A stretch of 27,639 nt of DNA, from the NCBI GenBank assembly GCA_002337545.1, contig DDGE01000025.1, positions 1 through 27,639 of the forward strand. Direction: 5' to 3'. Under the pieces are notes generated by a model, which did no database searches, had not been told where the DNA came from, and saw only the letters and a list, made by a program, of their open reading frames with translations. How positions within the stretch are numbered: position 1 is the first letter of the stretch; every line of letters begins with the position of its first letter. Origin of the DNA: Phycisphaerales bacterium UBA1910 (GTDB taxonomy: Bacteria > Planctomycetota > Phycisphaerae > Phycisphaerales > UBA1924). A program made the translations under genes and the position numbers. Positions 1 to 7,577 of this stretch are shown piece after piece.

Positions 1-789
1 GTGAAGAGCCCCGCCGACATCGCCATGATCCCCCGCACACCCATCCTTGGCATGATTCCCGACGCGGAAGAAGACCCGGTCAAGCACCAGTCGCTTGAGA
101 CGCTGTTCCAGGACAGCCCGAACTCAGTGCTCGCAGAGCATTACCGCCAACTCCGGACACGGATCGTCAAGAAGATGGCCTCGCATGATCACCGCACCCT
201 GCTCGTGGTCGGCGCCATGCCCGGATCAGGAGCCACGAGTGTCGCAACCAACCTCGCTCAGGCCATGCACGCCTCGGGCAAAAAGGTCCTGATCATCGAT
301 ACCAACTTCCGACGCGCACGCATCCACAGCGCCTTCGGGCTCGCAGAAGCCCCCGGGCTCGCAGAGGTTCTCGCGGGAGAGCAAGCACTGGGCGACGCCG
401 TCCAGGCACTGCCCTCAGGCATGAGCATCCTTCCCGCCGGCGCACGCAACAAACGCGTTGTCGAGCGACTGGGCACAGACATGATGGGGCAGATCCTCGC
501 CCAGGCATCAAGCGAGTACGACTGCGTCATCCTCGATGTCGCTCCAGCGATCGTCGCGGGCGATGCCCAGACCATCGCAACCCATGTCGACGCGACCATC
601 TTGGTTGCACGAGCACTCCAGGAGAAACGCGGGCAGATCGCACGCCTCAAGGGAGAGCTCTCCGACACCCGCGCCGAGTTCCTCGGTGTTCTCGTCAACG
701 GCGTCAAAAGCTCCGCGGGCGGGTACATGCGAAAGAATATCCGCACATCCCACAAGTACCACGCAGAGGAAACCCCGCAGGCTGTCTGA
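1..789 (+). CDS. BY-kinase (CpsD/CapB/Wzc C-terminal type) of exopolysaccharide assembly, probably 5'-truncated by the window
   Basis: P-loop ATPase of the bacterial tyrosine kinase family that controls polysaccharide chain length and export at the inner membrane. Visible landmarks (numbered from base 1): a linker ending ILGMIP (15-20) as in fused Wzc proteins, the helix EHYRQLRTR (46-54), the P-loop PGSGATS (74-80), Walker A' VLIIDTNFRR (96-105) and Walker B VILD (176-179). The reading frame is open at base 1 and the first residues look like the interior of a fused chain-length regulator, so the GTG at base 1 is probably not the true start. Odd: the Walker A lysine is replaced by alanine (A78), Walker B lacks the usual PP after the Asp, and the C-terminal tyrosine cluster is reduced to two tyrosines. 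It may therefore be a weak or inactive kinase. The epimerase and WecA-type genes follow on the same strand. Confidence 0.82.
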   Translation: MKSPADIAMIPRTPILGMIPDAEEDPVKHQSLETLFQDSPNSVLAEHYRQLRTRIVKKMASHDHRTLLVVGAMPGSGATSVATNLAQAMHASGKKVLIIDTNFRRARIHSAFGLAEAPGLAEVLAGEQALGDAVQALPSGMSILPAGARNKRVVERLGTDMMGQILAQASSEYDCVILDVAPAIVAGDAQTIATHVDATILVARALQEKRGQIARLKGELSDTRAEFLGVLVNGVKSSAGGYMRKNIRTSHKYHAEETPQAV

Positions 790-822
790 TCGCAGGCATC
801 TGTATTCTCGAGGAGCATCGGA

Positions 823-1845
823 TTGGGTGCACAGGACCCATCGCGAGAGCAGCTTGGCACACCCCGTCGTGTGCTCGTCACCGGCGGCGCCGGATTTATC
901 GGCTCGCACCTGATTGACGCACTCCTCGAACTCGGCGACGAAATCACCGTCATCGATAATCTCTCCACCGGGCAGATCCAGAACCTCGCACGATGCAAGG
1001 ATCGGATCCGCTTCATTGAATCGAGCGTCTCTCAAGCACTCCCCACACTCAATGGCGAGCAGTTCGACGAGATCTATCACCTCGCCGCCGCTGTCGGCGT
1101 GGAGCTCGTTCTGACCGACCCGGTCGGCTCGATCCATACCAATGTGAATGAGACCTATGAGGTCCTCCGGTTCGCTCGCGAGAACGGGAACGCGAGAGTG
1201 CTTATCGCGTCCTCCTCCGAGGTCTACGGCAAGCCGGGTACAAGCGTATTCTCGGAGACTGACGACCTCCTCCTCGGTTCCACCGAAACCACACGCTGGT
1301 CATACGCACACGCCAAAGCGCTCGATGAACATCTCGCGATCGGGTTCACCTCCCAGTTCGGACTCGACACCGTGTGCTGCAGATTTTTCAACACCGTCGG
1401 GCCCCGCCAAGTCGGACGCTACGGCATGGTGCTCCCCCGGTTCGTTCAAGCGGCCCACGCGGGTGCCCCCCTCAAAGTCTTTGGCGACGGGACCCAGACG
1501 CGCTGTTTTTGCGATGGACGCGATGTCGCATCCGCTCTGCCACAGCTCATGCGTTCCCCATCCCGTGAGCACCGGGTGTACAACATCGGCTCAGACCGGC
1601 CAATCTCAATCCGCGATCTCGCGGAGCTCGTGATCACAACGCTGGGTTCGCGTTCGACACTCGAACTAGTGCCGTACGATCTCGCCTACCCTGTCGGCTT
1701 TGAGGACCTGCGTCATCGAAAGCCCGATCTGGACCGGATCCGAGGCGCTATCGGATTCACACCAAAGTACACGCTCAATCAAACGATCCAGGACCTGCAC
1801 AGCGAAATGACTGAATCGAGCTCCACCCAGGGGAGTGTCTCTTGA
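823..1845 (+). CDS. NAD-dependent epimerase/dehydratase (UDP-sugar epimerase or UDP-glucuronate decarboxylase-like)
   Basis: Extended short-chain dehydrogenase/reductase that modifies nucleotide sugars for polysaccharide synthesis in the cytoplasm. The Rossmann motif TGGAGFIG (20-27) binds NAD; SSSEVYG holds the catalytic Ser, and WSYAHAK (YxxxK) about 25 residues later holds the Tyr-Lys pair. RFFNTVGPRQ and GDGTQTRCF are typical of the GalE/UXS branch. At 340 aa it has normal family length. TTG at 823 is chosen because AGGAG at 811-815 lies 7 nt upstream; no better start precedes the Rossmann fold. It lies 33 bp after the kinase and its stop overlaps the next start, so it is probably one operon. 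The exact substrate (UDP-Glc, UDP-GlcNAc or UDP-GlcA) cannot be read from the sequence. Confidence 0.88.
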   Translation: MGAQDPSREQLGTPRRVLVTGGAGFIGSHLIDALLELGDEITVIDNLSTGQIQNLARCKDRIRFIESSVSQALPTLNGEQFDEIYHLAAAVGVELVLTDPVGSIHTNVNETYEVLRFARENGNARVLIASSSEVYGKPGTSVFSETDDLLLGSTETTRWSYAHAKALDEHLAIGFTSQFGLDTVCCRFFNTVGPRQVGRYGMVLPRFVQAAHAGAPLKVFGDGTQTRCFCDGRDVASALPQLMRSPSREHRVYNIGSDRPISIRDLAELVITTLGSRSTLELVPYDLAYPVGFEDLRHRKPDLDRIRGAIGFTPKYTLNQTIQDLHSEMTESSSTQGSVS

Positions 1846-3263
1846 TGCTTCCACTCAACCAGCTCGATCCGAACCCGCTCGAATCAGTGGCGCAGGAGAT
1901 CAATATCCCCATCGAGCCGACGGCTCCTGTCACCGGTGCCGCCCAGATCGCGGAGTCCGCCGGAACACAGCTCGACATTCTTTCCGGCTATATCTTCGTC
2001 TTCGTCGTCGCATTTATTGTCACACTGCTCAGCACACCGCTCGTGCGCAAGCTGGCCATCGCCAATGGGATCATCGATCACCCATCGGAAGCACGCAAGA
2101 TCCACAAGCTCCCGATCGCGTATCTCGGCGGCGTCGCCGTCTATCTCGGCATTGTCGCGGGGATCATGTACAGTTACTTCGGCGCCAATACTCCCGCGCT
2201 TATCACCTATCACGAGATGACTTCCGAGCACATGATCGACGGTACTTCGTACCCGATCGTCCCGCTCTGGATCGCCTTGGGCATGACCTCGATCGTCCTG
2301 GTCGGGCTGCTCGATGATGTGACAGGGATTCCTCCTCGCGTCAAACTGGGCGGCCAACTCATCGCCGCGGCGGGGCTCGCGCTCGGGAATATCGGCATCA
2401 ATGTCGCCGCGGGCGTGCTCAAGCCAACGCTCGGACGGTTGTTCGATAACCCAGACCTTGTCTACCACATCCCCCTGCCGATGGATATTCCAACCCTCGG
2501 CTCAAGCATCGAACTCGACATCATCTACTGGTCTGGCACCGCGATCATCGCGATCTTCGTCCTCGGCGCGTGCAACGCGTCAAACTTCATCGACGGGCTC
2601 GACGGACTCCTCACCGGCGTTACATCCATCGCCATGGTGGGCCTGATCGCGATCTCGCTCACACTCGCCATGCTCGACGACGGCATCTTCGACGCTCCCC
2701 GCATCATCTTCGGGCTCGCGGTGCTCGGCGCCTGCCTCGGCTTCCTCCCCCACAACTTCAATCCCGCGTCGATCTTCCTTGGCGACACGGGTTCGCTCCT
2801 GCTCGGATATTGCAGCGCCGTCATGATCCTCTCGCTGGGTGATACGGGCAAGACCTGGCTCGTCGCCGCGGGACTGATCATCTACGCGATCCCGATCATC
2901 GACACGATGCTCGCCATCATCCGGCGCAAGCTCGCGGGCAAGAAAATGTCCGACCCGGACGCTGATCACCTGCATCACATGCTCAAACGCTCGTTCGGCG
3001 TGAAGGGCGCCGTCTTCACGCTTTACGGGATTGGTATCGCGTTCATGCTCCTCGGAGTGATGCTGTCCTACTTCCGCGGACGAATCATCTACGCGCTCGC
3101 GCTGCTCATGGCGTCCTACATCGGGGTGTACGCGATCAAGATCGCCCGCCAATCCGCGATCCACGCTCACGCCAGCGAACCGGCTACGGATGCGAAACCA
3201 AAGGAAAACCCCGCACCCAGCACGCAGAGCGAGCCGGCACGGGGTATTGCTTCCAGCAAGTAA
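1845..3263 (+). CDS. WecA/TagO-like undecaprenyl-phosphate sugar-1-phosphate transferase (MraY/WecA family)
   Basis: Polytopic inner-membrane enzyme that moves a HexNAc-1-phosphate from UDP-sugar to undecaprenyl phosphate, the priming step of polysaccharide or O-antigen synthesis. Family motifs: LLDDVTGI with DD at 157-158 (Mg binding), NASNFIDGLDGL (244-255), FLGDTGS (311-317) and the cytoplasmic histidine motif HLHHML (375-380). Many hydrophobic segments span residues 45-430, and a soluble, low-complexity C-terminal tail follows. ATG at 1845 shares its A with the TGA of the epimerase and has GGGAG at 1831-1835; TTG at 1842 is an alternative. The neighbouring epimerase and BY-kinase favour a WecA-like exopolysaccharide role over MraY, as does the HLHHML motif. 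It converges on the next gene with an 11-bp gap. Confidence 0.9.
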   Translation: MLPLNQLDPNPLESVAQEINIPIEPTAPVTGAAQIAESAGTQLDILSGYIFVFVVAFIVTLLSTPLVRKLAIANGIIDHPSEARKIHKLPIAYLGGVAVYLGIVAGIMYSYFGANTPALITYHEMTSEHMIDGTSYPIVPLWIALGMTSIVLVGLLDDVTGIPPRVKLGGQLIAAAGLALGNIGINVAAGVLKPTLGRLFDNPDLVYHIPLPMDIPTLGSSIELDIIYWSGTAIIAIFVLGACNASNFIDGLDGLLTGVTSIAMVGLIAISLTLAMLDDGIFDAPRIIFGLAVLGACLGFLPHNFNPASIFLGDTGSLLLGYCSAVMILSLGDTGKTWLVAAGLIIYAIPIIDTMLAIIRRKLAGKKMSDPDADHLHHMLKRSFGVKGAVFTLYGIGIAFMLLGVMLSYFRGRIIYALALLMASYIGVYAIKIARQSAIHAHASEPATDAKPKENPAPSTQSEPARGIASSK

Positions 3264-3274
3264 AGACGCTCGGG

Positions 3275-5059
3275 TTACTCCGTCGGGGTCTCATCGAAGG
3301 CGAACTTAATCGTTGCCTTCGCATCCTTGAGCGCTTCGCGTGCCTCGGACTCGTTTCGGATCAGCCGGCTGCTGGCGAGTGTCCCTGTCGGACGGCTCTT
3401 GTTCAGCTTGCCGATCACCCAGCCATCGTTGAGCATGACCTCGAGTGTCTGAAGGTACACAGAGATCCCCAACCCGGCAGCCCCGCCGACTGATTTGCGT
3501 GAGATTGCCTCTGAGAGTTGGTTGTAAATCGTTTCAAAGTCCGATTCGGTCTTGAGGACATCGATCATGGTCTTCCATGCGCCCGTGTAGGGAAGCATGG
3601 ACTCGCCCCGCTTGTAGCATGTGACCTTGCTGATCCGCCCGTTGGCGAGCTGCGCAATCTCAACCTCTTCCGCGTTCCGGAGATTCAGCTTGAACTCGTT
3701 GAGCTTGGTGATCTGGAACTTGCTCTCGCGCCCCGAGAAACGGGTGATGAGCTGCTTGGACGACCCGACATCGAATGCGCCGAAACCGGCGTTCTCGATA
3801 TTCTGATTCGTGAACCCGCCCTGAGCGAGCCATCGCCATGCCTGAGCCGGGTTCAGATTCAGACCCGAATCCTTCGCGATCTTTTTGCAGTACTCCTGCA
3901 GATCCGTAAAGCGACCGTTCGCAGCGTACCAGTACTCCGCGAAGCGGATGTGCTGTCGAATGTTCCGTCGCCCCTTCTCGTCATACATGGCCTTGAGCCA
4001 TTGGGCATCGTGCTCGCCGCGTTCACACTCAAGGATGGAGTATGCGACCTCGCGTGATGTGCCGTGGGCCAGCGTCATCCCAGCCGCCAGAATCGGGTCC
4101 GCAAAGCCCGCGGCCTCGCCGCAGATCCACCAGTTCTCGCCCGCAAGACGATCCGCGAGATGCGACCAGTTCTTCGTCGTCAGCACATTGCCGTCCGTGT
4201 CCGACTTCGCGTCCTTGAGCAGTTCACGGATCTCGGGCTGTTCCTTGATCGCCTTCAGGTAGAGATCCTTCGGCGTGAGCCCGGATTCTTTGTAGTACTC
4301 GCTGGGGCAAATGAGCCCAACAGACGCGCGGGAAGGCCCGAGGGGAATGAACCACATCCACCCGTAGGGGAGCGAGCGGACCTGAACACGCGTGCCGCCC
4401 ACGCCGATCTCGACCGCCCATTTCGCGTTGTCCCAGTAGTCCCAGAATGCCACATTCCGCAGATGAGTGGGCGCCTCGCTCTCGATCCCCAACGCCTTGC
4501 GGAGAATCGCCGCGTGTCCCGACCCGTCGACATAATGACGCGCCCGGATGATCTCGCCCGAATCGAGCTTGAGACCCTCGATCCGATCGCCGTCCACAAG
4601 GACCTCGCGGACCATCGTCTCCTCACGCACGGCAGTGCCCATCTCCTCGGCGTGGCGGAGGAGGATTTCGTCATACCGGTCCCGCTCGACCTGGAAGGCC
4701 GTGTGACGACGCTGACCCTCGTATTTCGCGGGTCGTTCCTCGTCCGTGAACTCTTCGGCGGGGTAGAAATCAAAGTCCCACGCTTCCGAGTCCTTTCCCC
4801 ATGTGTACGAACCGCCGAGCTTGACCGGGAAGTTGGCTGCTTCGACCTTCTCCCAGACGCCCATCTCGTGAAGGATGGCGCTGATACCGGGCAGTTGCGA
4901 TTCCCCGACATGCTCACGGGGGAACTTGGCCTTCTCCAGAATCAGAACGGAGAGGTCAGGGTTATATTTGTTCAGGAGCGATGCAACGGTCGAACCGCTC
5001 GGTCCACCGCCGACGATCACAACATCAACTTCGGTACAGTTGTCTGGCTGACTAATCAT
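3275..5059 (-). CDS. Flavin-dependent halogenase-like FAD oxidoreductase (Trp_halogenase family)
   Basis: FAD-dependent monooxygenase-fold protein, 594 aa. The N-terminal dinucleotide motif is VVIVGGGPSG (13-22); KFPREHVGES (45-54) follows, as in halogenases. WMWFIP at 234-239 fits the WxWxIP signature of flavin-dependent halogenases, and FPVKLGGSYTWG (77-88) carries a lysine (K80) where phenolic halogenases place the catalytic Lys. GEAAGFADPILAAG (314-327) is the second FAD motif; halogenases usually have a Ser where this has Ala (FxDPxxSxG). The family halogenates electron-rich aromatic carbons using FADH2, chloride or bromide and a separate flavin reductase, and no reductase is seen nearby. 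The ATG at 5059 has GGAG and AAAAGG upstream. It could instead be a non-halogenating monooxygenase or a geranylgeranyl-reductase-like enzyme. No biosynthetic cluster surrounds it. Confidence 0.68.
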   Translation of the reverse strand: MISQPDNCTEVDVVIVGGGPSGSTVASLLNKYNPDLSVLILEKAKFPREHVGESQLPGISAILHEMGVWEKVEAANFPVKLGGSYTWGKDSEAWDFDFYPAEEFTDEERPAKYEGQRRHTAFQVERDRYDEILLRHAEEMGTAVREETMVREVLVDGDRIEGLKLDSGEIIRARHYVDGSGHAAILRKALGIESEAPTHLRNVAFWDYWDNAKWAVEIGVGGTRVQVRSLPYGWMWFIPLGPSRASVGLICPSEYYKESGLTPKDLYLKAIKEQPEIRELLKDAKSDTDGNVLTTKNWSHLADRLAGENWWICGEAAGFADPILAAGMTLAHGTSREVAYSILECERGEHDAQWLKAMYDEKGRRNIRQHIRFAEYWYAANGRFTDLQEYCKKIAKDSGLNLNPAQAWRWLAQGGFTNQNIENAGFGAFDVGSSKQLITRFSGRESKFQITKLNEFKLNLRNAEEVEIAQLANGRISKVTCYKRGESMLPYTGAWKTMIDVLKTESDFETIYNQLSEAISRKSVGGAAGLGISVYLQTLEVMLNDGWVIGKLNKSRPTGTLASSRLIRNESEAREALKDAKATIKFAFDETPTE

Positions 5060-5093
5060 GCCTTTTCATTCTCCACACTGAAACGGGCGATCT

Positions 5094-5113
5094 GTGACAC
5101 AAAGGGGTGTCAC
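5094..5113. promoter_or_regulatory. Perfect inverted repeat between divergent halogenase-like gene and tpiA
   Basis: GTGACAC (5094-5100), a 6-bp spacer and GTGTCAC (5107-5113) form an exact 7-bp dyad in the 133-bp divergent intergenic region. It lies about 35 bp upstream of the halogenase-like ATG and upstream of the presumed tpiA -10. A dimeric regulator site is the simplest reading; that is inference. Confidence 0.4.
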
Positions 5114-5140
5114 CGATGTGCGCACGCTGGAATGACACCA

Positions 5141-5146
5141 TACAAT
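5141..5146 (+). promoter_or_regulatory. Possible -10 element for tpiA
   Basis: TACAAT at 5141-5146 is a good -10 match about 45 bp before the tpiA ATG. I see no convincing -35 seventeen bases upstream, so this is tentative. Confidence 0.28.
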
Positions 5147-5192
5147 GAAACGCTCATTCCGCCAAGACCAACCCCCCTCTCGGAGCACAAAG

Positions 5193-5966
5193 ATGTCGAA
5201 TCGGACCCCATATGTCGGTGGCAACTGGAAGATGAACACGAACGCCCAGAGCGGGACCGAACTCGCCAAGGCCCTCGCATCCGGATTGACCGGGACCGGC
5301 GGTGTCGATGTCGCGATCTTCCCACCATTCATCTATCTCCGGGACCTCAACAATGCGATCTCGGGGTCCGATATCATCCTCGGCGCACAGGACGCCTACT
5401 TCGAGCCCAACGGGGCGTTCACGGGCGAGATATCCATCGAGATGCTCAAAGACTGCGCCGTCAGCTCGGTTCTCACTGGGCATTCTGAGCGCCGCCATGT
5501 GATCGGGGAATCCGACTCGATCATCAACACCAAGACCCGCGCCATCCTCGACGCGGGGCTTCAATGCGTCCTCTGCGTCGGAGAAACGCTCGATCAGCGT
5601 GAATCCGGGAAAACTGACGCGATCAACGAACACCAGATCCGTGCCGGGCTGGAGGGCGTATCCAAGGTTCAACTCACGAACCTCGTAATCGCTTATGAAC
5701 CCGTATGGGCGATCGGGACCGGAAAGACCGCCACCCCAGAGGATGCCCAGGACGCGCATGCGAAGATTCGCGAGTTGATCGCGAACATGTACGATCAGGA
5801 TGCGGCAGACGCGATTCGGATCATCTATGGCGGGTCGATGAAGCCCGGGAATGCCGCCCAACTCATGGGGATGGCTGATATTGACGGCGGTCTCGTCGGC
5901 GGCGCATCACTCAAAGCGGACGACTTCCTCGAAATCATCCGCGCAGGGGTGCCCCAGGGCGTGTGA
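5193..5966 (+). CDS. tpiA: Triosephosphate isomerase
   Basis: Interconverts dihydroxyacetone phosphate and glyceraldehyde-3-phosphate in glycolysis and gluconeogenesis; a cytoplasmic TIM barrel. The catalytic residues are all visible: K13 in GGNWKMN (9-15), H97 in TGHSERR (95-101) and E169 in AYEPVWAIGTGK (167-178), with the phosphate-binding loop YGGSMKPGN at 212-220. At 257 aa it is standard length. ATG at 5193 is chosen over an upstream in-frame ATG at 5145 because GGAG at 5182-5185 lies 7 nt before it and the protein then begins right before GGNWKMN. secG follows at short distance, an adjacency common in many bacteria. Confidence 0.97.
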   Translation: MSNRTPYVGGNWKMNTNAQSGTELAKALASGLTGTGGVDVAIFPPFIYLRDLNNAISGSDIILGAQDAYFEPNGAFTGEISIEMLKDCAVSSVLTGHSERRHVIGESDSIINTKTRAILDAGLQCVLCVGETLDQRESGKTDAINEHQIRAGLEGVSKVQLTNLVIAYEPVWAIGTGKTATPEDAQDAHAKIRELIANMYDQDAADAIRIIYGGSMKPGNAAQLMGMADIDGGLVGGASLKADDFLEIIRAGVPQGV

Positions 5967-6025
5967 TCGCCGACCTCTTCGATGAAGCAACTCGAATGAG
6001 CGCCTAGACTTGCCCCTGCCCCGGA

Positions 6026-6043
6026 TCGGCTCACGCGAGCCGA
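6026..6043 (+). other. Small hairpin before secG
   Basis: TCGGCTC, a 4-nt loop ACGC and GAGCCGA form a perfect 7-bp stem in the tpiA-secG gap. The last stem base abuts or overlaps the AGGAG at 6043-6047. There is no T-tract, so it is more likely an mRNA processing or translation element than a terminator. The role is inferred only. Confidence 0.4.
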
Positions 6044-6076
6044 GGAGCGATGATTGATACCCCCCAGGAGCCGATC

Positions 6077-6637
6077 GTGGACCTGAGCTCGATGACCCAT
6101 ACCCTCGCCCAGAGCACTCCCACCCTTGCGATGTACTGGAGCCCCGTCGTCACGAATATTCTCGTCGGCGTGTTCCTCGTCGTTTCGGGAGCGATGATCC
6201 TGCTCGTGCTCATCCAGCGCCCGCAGGGCGGCGGCCTCAGCGGTGCATTCGGTGCGGGCGGAGGCGGTGGAGGTGGCGCGGGTCAGACCGCGTTCGGGAC
6301 CAAAACCGGCGATGTGCTCACAATCGCGACCGTGACGATCTTCGGGCTCTTCCTTCTCACCGCGATCGTTCTGAACTTCGCAACCCGTCCGCAGATCCCT
6401 CAGGATGCTGCCCCAGCACTGATCGCCCCCGAAGGTGAATCGCAGGGCGACGCGGCTGAAGCGATTCAGGATGCGCAGGACGAGAATGCCGCCGAACTGA
6501 TCGAGGATGCCATGGAATCGACCCCAGAGATCGAATCTGATGGTGATGCGAGCACGGAAACGCCTGCGGACGAATCGACGGATGCCCCGGCACCCGCCAA
6601 CGATGAGCCCGTGACAAACGAAGATCAACCGAGCTGA
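6077..6637 (+). CDS. secG: Preprotein translocase subunit SecG with long acidic C-terminal tail
   Basis: Small membrane subunit of the SecYEG channel. Two transmembrane segments flank the family signature: the first includes VVTNILVGVFLVVSG, followed by LIQRPQGGGLSGAFG, a seven-glycine run and QTAFGTKTGDVLT, then the second (TIFGLFLLTAIVLNF). After the second segment comes a tail of roughly 80 residues rich in Asp, Glu, Ala and Thr. This makes the protein 186 aa against a usual 75-120. GTG at 6077 is preferred because AGGAG at 6066-6070 lies 6 nt upstream. ATG at 6050 is the longest in-frame option, but its AGGAG is only 2 nt away. Membership of SecG is secure; the tail's role is unknown. Confidence 0.9.
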   Translation: MDLSSMTHTLAQSTPTLAMYWSPVVTNILVGVFLVVSGAMILLVLIQRPQGGGLSGAFGAGGGGGGGAGQTAFGTKTGDVLTIATVTIFGLFLLTAIVLNFATRPQIPQDAAPALIAPEGESQGDAAEAIQDAQDENAAELIEDAMESTPEIESDGDASTETPADESTDAPAPANDEPVTNEDQPS

Positions 6638-6653
6638 ACACAGGAGCCGCACC

Positions 6654-7538
6654 TTGATCCGAAGCATGACAGGGTTTGGCGATGCCTCCGGGAATGACAC
6701 CAGTTCGGTGTACACCGTTGAGGTACGGAGCGTCAACAACAAGTTTCTCAAGATCGGGACCCGCATTCCCGAACGCCTCGCTTCGCTCGAGCCCGAGATT
6801 GAGCAGGTCGTCCGCGCCACTGTTTCGCGTGGATCTGTCACCGTCACGGTGACATGCACGGACACCGACGAGGGCGCCGCACAGGAAATCAACGCCGCCG
6901 CGCTCCGCAAATACGCGGAACAGGTCGCCAGCGCAACCGGCGTCTCGATCGATCAGGTCAATGTCAGTCATCTGGTCATGCTCCCGGGGGTTTTGTGCCC
7001 GCCGAGCGATGGAGAGTTCCGGCTTCAACGCGCCCGCGAGGGAATCATCCCGCTCGTCAAGCTCTCCCTCGAACATCTGATCGCGATGCGAACGCGCGAA
7101 GGGATCGCACTGCATGACGATCTGATGCTGCACCTCGACTTCATCGCGGAACGACTCGACCAGATCAAGGATTTCGCTCCTGGAGTCGTCGCGGACTACG
7201 AACGCCGCCTCAAGGAACGGATGGACTCCCTGATCAAGGACGCGGGCACCGAGGTTGAGCAGGGCGAGTTGATCCGAGAGATCGCTGTCTACGCTGAAAA
7301 AACCGACATCGCGGAAGAGATCTCGCGTCTTGGCGAGCATCTCGTGCATTTCCGCGACATGCTCGGCGACGACTCAGGCCGCCCGATCGGACGCACGATG
7401 GACTTCCTCGCACAGGAACTCCTCCGCGAAGCAAACACCATCGCCAGCAAGAGTCCCGACGCGAAGCTCAGCCGATTGATCGTCGAGATCAAGGGCGCGA
7501 TCGATCGCATCAAGGAGCAGGTTCAGAATGTCGAGTGA
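6654..7538 (+). CDS. YicC/YloC family endoribonuclease
   Basis: Homologue of E. coli YicC and B. subtilis YloC, reported in the literature as an RNA-cleaving family. The protein opens with IRSMTGFGDASG (2-13) and the VEVRSVNNKFLK segment that marks the N-terminal domain. It ends with the conserved block GRTMDFLAQELLREANTI followed by a segment ending in IVEIKGAIDRIKEQVQN. At 294 aa it has normal length. TTG at 6654 is chosen because AGGAG at 6642-6646 lies 7 nt upstream and the signature begins at once. It follows secG by 16 bp and is probably cotranscribed with it. Confidence 0.93.
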   Translation: MIRSMTGFGDASGNDTSSVYTVEVRSVNNKFLKIGTRIPERLASLEPEIEQVVRATVSRGSVTVTVTCTDTDEGAAQEINAAALRKYAEQVASATGVSIDQVNVSHLVMLPGVLCPPSDGEFRLQRAREGIIPLVKLSLEHLIAMRTREGIALHDDLMLHLDFIAERLDQIKDFAPGVVADYERRLKERMDSLIKDAGTEVEQGELIREIAVYAEKTDIAEEISRLGEHLVHFRDMLGDDSGRPIGRTMDFLAQELLREANTIASKSPDAKLSRLIVEIKGAIDRIKEQVQNVE

Positions 7539-7554
7539 ACGCGCCCGCGTTCAC
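7535..7554 (+). other. Hairpin over the yicC stop codon
   Basis: GTGAACGC, loop GCCC and GCGTTCAC form a perfect 8-bp stem that includes the TGA of the yicC homologue (7536-7538). It lies 24 bp before the next start. No T-tract follows, so a processing or stability element between two cotranscribed genes is more likely than a terminator. Confidence 0.45.
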
Positions 7555-7577
7555 GCATAGGAGCTGAGGGGCACGCC

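Noticed and set aside
258..1137. Minus-strand frames opposite the BY-kinase and the epimerase
   Set aside because: They cross two well-supported plus-strand genes and carry no motif.
4064..5488. Plus-strand 474-codon open frame opposite the halogenase-like gene
   Set aside because: It is antisense to the halogenase-like motifs and overlaps tpiA in another frame; the composition (Arg, Leu, Pro, Asp) is that of a shadow frame in GC-rich DNA.
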